Assembly (NCBI GenBank): GCA_946182865.1
Contig: CAMHAV010000009.1
Location: 1 to 36,942, forward strand
Direction of reading: 5' to 3'
Length of the DNA: 36,942 bases
Source of the DNA: an uncultured Clostridia bacterium
Lineage (GTDB): Bacteria; Bacillota; Clostridia; Oscillospirales; Acutalibacteraceae
Below are positions 31,900 through 36,942 of this stretch, one piece after another (positions within the stretch are counted from its first letter, which is position 1; each line of letters opens with the position of its first letter). Below the pieces are notes generated by a model. The model did no database searches. It was given only the letters and a program-made list of their open reading frames with translations, and had not been told where the DNA came from. A program made the translations under genes and the position numbers.

Positions 31900-32418
31900 T
31901 CAATTTTGAGGCAGCGCGTCATCCCAATTGTAATCACGCAGATGCCCGCGGTTTTCCAGTTCGGGATACCCCCACTGGCGCAGTACCTCATAAGCCCCCA
32001 CCGCGACGGCATTGGATAGGTTCAGGCTCCGCGCCTGCCCGATCATCGGCAGACGCACGCAGCGTTCGGGATTGTCAAACAGAAGTTTTTCGGGCAGTCC
32101 CGCTGTCTCTTTGCCGAAAACGAGATAGGCATTGTCGGGATAGGCAATATCGGAATGCGTGTGCTGCGCCTTGGTGGTAAAAAAATAAAACTGTCCGTCC
32201 GCGTTTTTAGCGAAAAAATCGTCCAGGGAGGCGTAATAGGTGATATCCAGCAGGTACCAATAATCCAGTCCCGCCCGTTTGAGTTTTTTATCGTCCACCT
32301 TGAATCCCATCGGCTCCACCAGATGAAGACGCGCGCCGGTAGCCGCGCAGGTGCGGGCAATGTTGCCGGTATTCTGGGGAATTTCGGGTTCGACGAGTAC
32401 AATATTGAGTGTAGCCAT
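31900..32418 (-). CDS. trmL: tRNA (cytidine(34)-2'-O)-methyltransferase
   Basis: TrmL, 172 residues, a SPOUT methyltransferase that 2'-O-methylates the wobble base of Leu tRNAs. The start MATLNIVLVEPEIPQNTGNIART, the SAM-knot motifs LVFGKETAGLP and RLPMIGQARSLNLSNAVAVGAYE are those of TrmL. ATG at 32418 is chosen because GAAGGATGG lies upstream and the family begins there. It stands before the CapA-like gene with a 9-nt gap. Confidence 0.95.
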   Translation of the reverse strand: MATLNIVLVEPEIPQNTGNIARTCAATGARLHLVEPMGFKVDDKKLKRAGLDYWYLLDITYYASLDDFFAKNADGQFYFFTTKAQHTHSDIAYPDNAYLVFGKETAGLPEKLLFDNPERCVRLPMIGQARSLNLSNAVAVGAYEVLRQWGYPELENRGHLRDYNWDDALPQN

Positions 32419-32530
32419 GATCAAAAAATCCATCCTTCAGGTAAAAGGTATCATTCTATTACACGAATCATTCGATGAAAGAATGTATGCAATGAATATT
32501 GGAAAACCATTGTAAGGAATCCATACTTAT

Positions 32531-32559
32531 ATAATGTATTAAAATCGTCCCGATGTCAA
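32531..32559 (-). promoter_or_regulatory. trmL promoter
   Basis: Minus strand: TTGACA (32554-32559), 17 bp, CATTAT (32531-32536); about 110 bp before the trmL start. Confidence 0.65.
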
Positions 32560-32690
32560 TAATAAAAATGCGGACGGGACGCAAATTTCTCAAAAGTTTT
32601 TTTGCGCAATTTTTACAGAACCTATTTCTGTCCGCTGACACATGGTTCATTCCTTTTGGGAAACGGTATCATTTAAGGGAGATGAGTCAC

Positions 32691-32876
32691 ATGAACGGCA
32701 AGATGAAAAAGACCGTGCAGGGCATCGGCTTAGGGCTGCTGCTGGGCGCTGCGGCAGGCGCGGCCGGATACTGCGGCGTTTGCGGCATGCCGAGCAAGCG
32801 CAAAGTGCGACGCCGTCTGCTTCACGCGGCGGACTCGATGAGCGGCGCACTGGAAAACCTTTTGAATTCGATCTAA
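32691..32876 (+). CDS. Small membrane protein, YtxH-like
   Basis: A 61-residue protein with one Gly/Ala-rich hydrophobic segment (IGLGLLLGAAAGAAGYCGVCG) followed by a basic/helical tail (KRKVRRRLLHAADSMSGALENLL). GGGAG is 9 nt before ATG at 32691. The form is like YtxH-type small envelope proteins; function unknown. Confidence 0.65.
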   Translation: MNGKMKKTVQGIGLGLLLGAAAGAAGYCGVCGMPSKRKVRRRLLHAADSMSGALENLLNSI

Positions 32877-32907
32877 GTTTTTCGTCATTTTCGGGTTTTA
32901 TCCCGAT

Positions 32908-32962
32908 AAAAGCAAAACAGTCATGCGGAACGAAAATTTCCGTGTGACTGTTTTGCTTTTGG
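32908..32962 (+). terminator. Terminator after the small membrane protein
   Basis: AAAAGCAAAACAGTCA (32908-32923) with its inverse (32945-32960) and an inner GGAA/TTCC step; ends in CTTTT. Confidence 0.8.
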
Positions 32963-33001
32963 CGCATATGATGTAGTAATCCATGAGAAAGGGTGATTGC
33001 T

Positions 33002-33517
33002 TTGAATACAGGTTCAGACAGCATTATCGGGGGTATCGCGGAACTGATCATCAGCCGTCCGCCCGGCGCGATCGCGCAGATACTCGGTTCGTCCGCCTAT
33101 CCCGACATCGAGGGAACGGTGGTATTTTATCCCGAAAACGAGGGCGTTCTGGTACTTACCGCCCTGTCCGGGCTTCCCGTGCCGGAGGACGTTTGCGGCG
33201 GAACGATACACGCCATGCACATTCATGAGGGAGGTTCATGCAGCGGCAATGAGGAGGATCCCTTTGCCGACGCGGGGAACCATTATAATCCCAACGATTG
33301 TCCCCATCCCCAGCACGCGGGCGATCTTCCGCCTGTCTTTGCCAACGGGGGCAGCGCATGGAACGCCGTGCTGCTCGACCGCTTCAGCATAGACGACGTC
33401 ATCGGCAAGACCGTCATCCTCCACGCTTCCTACGACGATTTTCAGACGCAGCCCTCCGGCAATTCCGGCGCCAAAATCGCCTGCGGGGTCATCGTGGGAA
33501 CCGGTCTGAATGAGTGA
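33002..33517 (+). CDS. Cu/Zn superoxide dismutase family protein
   Basis: A 171-residue Cu/Zn SOD. Metal ligands of the family are in place: MHIHEGG (His 73, His 75), NHYNP (His 94), CPHPQHAGDLP (His 102, His 105, Asp 108) and ILHASYDDF (His 141). The disulfide pair is Cys 80 and Cys 161 (KIACGVI), and PSGNSGAKIACG is the usual end. TTG at 33002 is the start, with GGGTG 6 nt upstream. There is no signal peptide, although most bacterial Cu/Zn SODs are exported. It would convert superoxide to peroxide and oxygen. Confidence 0.93.
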   Translation: MNTGSDSIIGGIAELIISRPPGAIAQILGSSAYPDIEGTVVFYPENEGVLVLTALSGLPVPEDVCGGTIHAMHIHEGGSCSGNEEDPFADAGNHYNPNDCPHPQHAGDLPPVFANGGSAWNAVLLDRFSIDDVIGKTVILHASYDDFQTQPSGNSGAKIACGVIVGTGLNE

Positions 33518-33576
33518 CGGTTGGTTTTCCATCTTCCTATCGGAATCGCTTGGCAAGAAATCCATTGACAAGAAAC

Positions 33577-33628
33577 AACGCGCCTGCTGTCCTGCCCTCA
33601 TGGAAGGGAGATCAGCAGGCGTGTTTAT
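33577..33628 (+). terminator. Terminator of SOD gene
   Basis: AACGCGCCTGCTG (33577-33589) pairs with CAGCAGGCGTGTT (33613-33625), followed by TATATTT. Confidence 0.75.
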
Positions 33629-33678
33629 ATTTCCCCTTTCCCCAACGCGCAAAAGTCTGAAAAAGTTGTCCCGGCATA

Positions 33679-33707
33679 TTGAAAAAACGCGGAAAATCTG
33701 GTAAAAT
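33679..33707 (+). promoter_or_regulatory. Promoter of heptad-repeat gene
   Basis: TTGAAA (33679-33684), 17 bp, TAAAAT (33702-33707), 28 bp before the ATG. Confidence 0.75.
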
Positions 33708-33735
33708 AAAAAAGGAGAAAGAGGGGGTCAGCCAT

Positions 33736-34170
33736 ATGTGTGAATTCTGGCAGGAGTTAAAAGAAGAAGGAAGAGCGGAAGCTGAAAAAGAAATTATGGA
33801 AATGAAAAATAAGGTGCAAGATGCGGAAGCCAAAATGTCTCAGGCGGAGGAAAAAGCCTCTCAGGCTCAGAAAAAAGCCTCTCAGGCAGAAGAAAAAGCC
33901 TCTCAGGCGGAAGAAAAAGCCTCTCAGGCGGAGGAAAAAGCCTCTCAGGCAGAAGAAAAAGCCTCTCAGGCTCAGAAAAAAGCCTCTCAGGCGGAGGAAA
34001 AGGCTTTTCGGGCGGAAGCAAGAGTCTCCGAAGCGGAAATCAGAAACCTGGCATTAAAAAACGCTTTCAAAATGCTGCTTAGCGGGAAACTGACAGTGGA
34101 AGAAATCGCGGAATATACCAATCTTCCCCTCGAAGAGGTCATGGAATTTGCCGCCCTTACCTCCAAATAA
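33736..34170 (+). CDS. Coiled-coil heptad-repeat protein with HTH-like tail
   Basis: A 144-residue protein. It begins MCEFWQELKEEGRAEAEKE. Residues 35-90 are eight near-identical heptads of the form SQAEEKA or SQAQKKA, expected to form a single long coiled coil. The last 35 residues (MLLSGKLTVEEIAEYTNLPLEEVMEF) resemble the helix-turn-helix tail found at the end of Rpn/PD-(D/E)XK-transposase-like proteins and in short stand-alone proteins of Firmicutes. The nuclease domain itself is missing. ATG at 33736 follows GAGGGGG. Function unknown. Confidence 0.78.
   Translation: MCEFWQELKEEGRAEAEKEIMEMKNKVQDAEAKMSQAEEKASQAQKKASQAEEKASQAEEKASQAEEKASQAEEKASQAQKKASQAEEKAFRAEARVSEAEIRNLALKNAFKMLLSGKLTVEEIAEYTNLPLEEVMEFAALTSK
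33838..34005 (+). repeat. 21-bp tandem repeat coding for heptads
   Basis: Eight 21-base units beginning TCTCAGGC and ending in AAAAAGCC, nearly identical at the DNA level. That points to recent expansion by slippage or unequal exchange; changes of copy number keep the frame. Confidence 0.9.
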
Positions 34171-34188
34171 CAGAATGAAATTCATCAG

Positions 34189-34239
34189 CGCGTCAGCCGT
34201 CCTTTCCCGTATGGAAAAGGAACCGCCGACGCGTTTTTA
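34189..34239 (+). terminator. Terminator after heptad-repeat gene
   Basis: GCGTC(A)GCCGTCCTTTCC and GGAAAAGGAaCCGccGACGC form a long imperfect stem, followed by GTTTTTAT. Confidence 0.78.
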
Positions 34240-34274
34240 TGAGGGAAAATCACACTTCCCAGATACATTATGAA

Positions 34275-34303
34275 TTGACTTTGGCAAAAAACTGTGTTAA
34301 AAT
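34275..34303 (+). promoter_or_regulatory. mgtE promoter
   Basis: TTGACT (34275-34280), 17 bp, TAAAAT (34298-34303); the start of transcription would lie near 34310, 270 nt before mgtE. Confidence 0.8.
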
Positions 34304-34309
34304 ATAGAC

Positions 34310-34472
34310 GTTGCAAAATTTGACGAAAAAAGAGGTGGGTTCAAGTGTCAAACGGCGATAGTTATGGGGGCAAATGCGGAAGTACGGCATCTGTCGGATT
34401 ATCGAGTGAGAAGTGTTCTCCTGCGCCGTTGTGGCAGGACTCCCTTTCCAGATAACCCGATAGATATTGACC
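34310..34472 (+). promoter_or_regulatory. Structured mgtE leader, riboswitch-like, class not recognised
   Basis: A stem AACGGCG (34351-34357) / CGCCGTT (34424-34430) is enclosed by a possible GGGTT (34337-34341) / AACCC (34454-34458) pairing. Inside are ATGC/GCAT (34374-34390) and GAGAA-GTG-TTCTC (34408-34420). mgtE genes are commonly governed by the M-box (ykoK) riboswitch, but its usual GGTGAGGCTCC and GCTGCTGCCC elements are not visible here. A structured leader with a terminator behind it suggests ligand- or metal-dependent control, which is inference. Confidence 0.55.
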
Positions 34473-34510
34473 GCTCCTTTCTGCCCTCTTGCAGACGGGA
34501 GCATTTTTTC
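34473..34510 (+). terminator. Regulated terminator in the mgtE leader
   Basis: GCTCC (34473-34477) / GGAGC (34498-34502) with inner TCTGC/GCAGA, followed by ATTTTTTC, 70 nt before mgtE. CTCCC at 34440-34444 could pair with GGGAG (34497-34501) instead and open the terminator. Confidence 0.8.
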
Positions 34511-34579
34511 ATTTGTCCGTTGCTGTTGGTGAATGTTCGTGCAGCACATTTCATCAAAACATGAAACGGAGTGATACTT

Positions 34580-36022
34580 ATGGCAAAAGAAAAAACGAAA
34601 ACAGACGGCAGCGTATGGGAGGATTCTGCAGCGGCTGCCAAGCCGGATTATGAAAATGAAATCGTATCCATTATCCGGGGCAATCTCTCTCCCCTGGTCA
34701 TGCAGGAACGGCTGGAGGATTATCACGGAAACGATATTGCGCAGGTCATGGACCGTCTGTCACCGCAGGAACGCAAAAAACTCTGCCGTATCTGCACGGT
34801 GGATATGCTGGCGGAAATCTTTGAGCATCTGGACGAGGAACCGGCAGGCGTCTATCTGTCGGAAATGCCTGTGAAAAAAGCGGCCGACGTCATCTCGGAA
34901 CTCGAAACCGATACCGCCGTCGCTGTGCTTCACGAAATCCCAAAGGAAAAGCGGGAGCTGATCATCGAAGCGCTCCAGCCCGACATCCGGGAGGATATCC
35001 GACTCATCGCTTCCTTTGATGAGGACGAAATCGGCAGCAAAATGACCACCAATCTGATTCATATCCGAAAAAATCTCACCGTCAAGGAAGCCATGAAAGA
35101 GCTGATTCGTCAGGCGAAAGAAAACGACAATATTTCCACTCTTTTCACAGTGGACGAAAACAACGAATTCTACGGCGCGATTGATCTGAAAGACCTGATC
35201 ACCGCCGAAAGCACCGTCTCCCTGGACAGTCTGATCAGCACATCTTTCCCCTATGTCTATGCCAATGAAACCATTGACGACTGCATTGAAAAACTCAAGG
35301 ACTATTCGGAAAATTCCATTCCTGTGCTTGACAATTTCAACCGTCTGCTGGGCGTGATCACCTCCCAGAGCATCATTGAAGTGGTCGATGACGAGATGGG
35401 CGAAGACTACGCCCGTCTGGCCGGCTTGACCGCCGAAGAGGATTTGCAGGAGCCGCTCGTGGAAAGCATGAAAAAACGTATGCCGTGGCTGCTGGTACTG
35501 CTGGGACTCGGTCTTGCTGTGTCCGCCGTGGTAGGGGCGTTTGAAACCGTCGTGGCGCAGCTCACGCTCATCATGGCGTTTCAGTCGCTCATTCTCGACA
35601 TGGCGGGCAACGTCGGCACGCAGTCGCTCGCGGTCACCATACGCGTATTGACAGACGAAAATCTCTCCTTTCAGCAAAAGCTGCATTTAGTCACAAAGGA
35701 AATGCGCGTGGGACTTTGCAACGGCATTCTGCTCGGACTGCTTTCCTTTCTGTCGGTAGGATGCTATATCATGCTCTTTAAACACAAAACCGCGCTCTTT
35801 TCCTTTGCCGTATCGGGCTGTATCGGCACTTCGCTGATGCTCGCGATGCTGATTTCCAGCGCGGTGGGAACCTTTATCCCGCTGTTCTTCAAAAAAATCA
35901 AAATTGACCCTGCCGTTGCGTCCGGGCCGCTCATCACTACTGTCAACGACTTGGTTGCCGTCGTCACGTATTACGGCATCAGCTGGCTGTTGTTACTGAA
36001 TGTGCTGCATCTGGCGGGGTAA
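34580..36022 (+). CDS. mgtE: MgtE magnesium transporter
   Basis: MgtE, 480 residues, an Mg2+ channel that closes when cytosolic Mg2+ is high. Residues about 25-130 form the N domain (helical MgtE_N repeats), about 150-275 the CBS pair (MTTNLIHIRKNLTVKEAM and TSFPYVYANETIDDCIEKLKDYS), and five membrane helices follow from about 300. The pore/selectivity blocks QSLILDMAGNVGTQSL (335-350) and DPAVASGPLITTVNDLVAV (443-461) are present. ATG at 34580 with GGAG 8 nt upstream; ATT-type upstream starts are not needed. Controlled by the leader at 34310-34510. Confidence 0.95.
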   Translation: MAKEKTKTDGSVWEDSAAAAKPDYENEIVSIIRGNLSPLVMQERLEDYHGNDIAQVMDRLSPQERKKLCRICTVDMLAEIFEHLDEEPAGVYLSEMPVKKAADVISELETDTAVAVLHEIPKEKRELIIEALQPDIREDIRLIASFDEDEIGSKMTTNLIHIRKNLTVKEAMKELIRQAKENDNISTLFTVDENNEFYGAIDLKDLITAESTVSLDSLISTSFPYVYANETIDDCIEKLKDYSENSIPVLDNFNRLLGVITSQSIIEVVDDEMGEDYARLAGLTAEEDLQEPLVESMKKRMPWLLVLLGLGLAVSAVVGAFETVVAQLTLIMAFQSLILDMAGNVGTQSLAVTIRVLTDENLSFQQKLHLVTKEMRVGLCNGILLGLLSFLSVGCYIMLFKHKTALFSFAVSGCIGTSLMLAMLISSAVGTFIPLFFKKIKIDPAVASGPLITTVNDLVAVVTYYGISWLLLLNVLHLAG

Positions 36023-36151
36023 TCAAACAATTCGCTTTTTACCAACATTTCGCAGTAAAGAACTAATAAATCTAGCTAAAAAAATGGCTTGTACATTCTT
36101 GCAAGTGATTCTGTGCATTTTTATATTAAAAAATAATAGAGGTGTTGCATT

Positions 36152-36888
36152 ATGAAAAAAATAAATTCGCTTTGCTGTCTTTGATGGTATCGGGAGCGTT
36201 ATGCTTGCAGTTGTGTGTATCATGCGGAGCAATGGAAACGAATAATAGTGAGGATGCGGTTTCTTCAATTTCTGAAAAATCTGAAAAAATTCATTATGAA
36301 CCATTTAAAATTTCAGATGAAGGAGGCTTTAATGTTGGCGATCCTATCGACAGGTATTATACGTTTCACCAGCTTATTGTATTATTAAACGATTATGATA
36401 TACCCATAATGGATATGAGAGGTTCATCCGACTTAAATGTGAATGATGGCGGCTCAGTAGATTTGGATAACGCGTATTTCGATTATCAATTTGATAAAAA
36501 GCAGTTTACCGAATACGATATCAACGCAATCGGTAAAGAGTTTACGGAGAATGATTTCGCTTCGTTGTACGTTGAAACGCCTTGGGAGATTTTCACGTTC
36601 AGGGCGTCAGGTGACGGTCATTCTTTTCCTGGCATGGGAGAATTTACGATGAGTACCGTTAGACTTTATCATCCCGAATTCGTAACCGAAAAGGGCATCA
36701 AAATAGGCTGCACACCTGAGCAGATTGAATCTTCGTATGAAATCGTTTTTGATAATCGCAGCTATAAAACTATTGAAGAAGACTGGAGCATCTCAGGAGA
36801 TGTAGGTGATTACAACGGCTTTATAACATTTGTAGGAGATGACACCGGAGTGAAGCATATGGATGTCGGCGGACGCTATATATCGTGA
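36152..36888 (+). pseudogene. Unknown lipoprotein gene with frameshifted start in a poly-A run
   Basis: AGAGGTG stands 7 nt before the ATG at 36152, but that frame stops after ten codons (36182-36184). The long frame (to 36888, about 245 residues) is joined to the start only if the A7 run at 36155-36161 had eight A's; it would then read MKKNKFALLSLMVSGALC and on to a lipobox-like VSCG. The TTG at 36142 and ATG at 36184 in the long frame have no usable ribosome site. The mature protein is acidic and AT-rich in codons, with blocks such as YYTFHQLIVLLNDYDIPIMD, which I do not recognise. Either a recent frameshift, a phase-variable tract or a base-calling error. Confidence 0.6.
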
Positions 36889-36942
36889 CTGCGCTTTGAC
36901 GTCAGGATGATATGTGAATCGATCAATTACAAAATGGAAAGG

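Noticed and set aside
34310..34510. M-box (ykoK) riboswitch assignment for the mgtE leader
   Set aside because: Expected for mgtE by precedent, but the conserved blocks of that class could not be found by eye, so no class was named.
1..36942. CRISPR array, tRNA or rRNA genes
   Set aside because: No spaced direct repeats of CRISPR type and no tRNA or rRNA signature were found; the tandem repeats seen are in-frame coding repeats.

Overview
The window looks like a chromosomal segment of an anaerobic, low-G+C-lineage but moderately GC-rich Clostridium-class bacterium, most likely of the Oscillospirales/Ruminococcaceae. The arguments are the SCIFF peptide and its radical SAM maturase next to yajC and a TIGR04086 membrane protein, a lysine-riboswitch dap operon with an archaeal-type asd, the DUF5685 + Cys-rich DnaJ pair, PadR-DUF2812 genes, RqcP, the TGT variant, and strong AGGAGG ribosome sites with TTGACA-17-TATAAT promoters. 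No rRNA or tRNA gene was seen. Taxonomy is inferred from gene content only.

Layout. 1-1100: AT-richer accessory edge with a 5'-truncated VWA-like/leucine-rich-repeat protein and a frameshifted remnant. 1152-2553 (minus): a small acidic lipoprotein and an overlapping SPASM radical SAM enzyme under one promoter, a candidate peptide-modification system. 2718-3812 (plus): DegV and RqcP. 4146-8181 (minus): the bacterial RNA-repair pair Hen1-Pnkp, then a 330-bp MITE-like structured repeat. 8636-13382 (minus): lysine-biosynthesis operon asd-dapA-three uncharacterised genes-dapB, preceded by a consensus promoter, a lysine riboswitch and a terminator. 13501-16928 (plus): queuosine genes queA and tgt, separated by a DinJ-YafQ type toxin-antitoxin pair and small unknown genes. 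17036-19745 (plus): yajC, TIGR04086 membrane protein, scfA (SCIFF precursor), scfB (maturase). 19774-22109: GNAT, SDR and polysaccharide deacetylase. 22168-24357 (minus): DUF5685, DnaJ-like and membrane protein operon. 24536-26572: rpsB-tsf. 26600-28825: PadR regulator with two DUF2812 membrane proteins and a small membrane protein. 28898-30187: DUF975 membrane protein with a PAEE-repeat tail. 30214-32559 (minus): TrmL and a CapA-like exported protein with a BIG2-like domain. 32691-36022 (plus): small membrane protein, Cu/Zn superoxide dismutase, heptad-repeat protein, and MgtE behind a long structured leader with its own terminator. 36152-36888: an unknown lipoprotein gene whose start is frameshifted in a poly-A run.

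How the parts work together. The dap genes make diaminopimelate and lysine and should be shut off by lysine through the leader. queA and tgt act in tRNA queuosine synthesis, Hen1-Pnkp heals, methylates and seals cut RNAs, and TrmL modifies tRNA wobble positions, so RNA maintenance is prominent. Two separate radical SAM/small-peptide loci are present: one is the known SCIFF system; the other (1152-2461) is the best candidate for a poorly described system. The unclassified mgtE leader is the best candidate for a new regulatory RNA.
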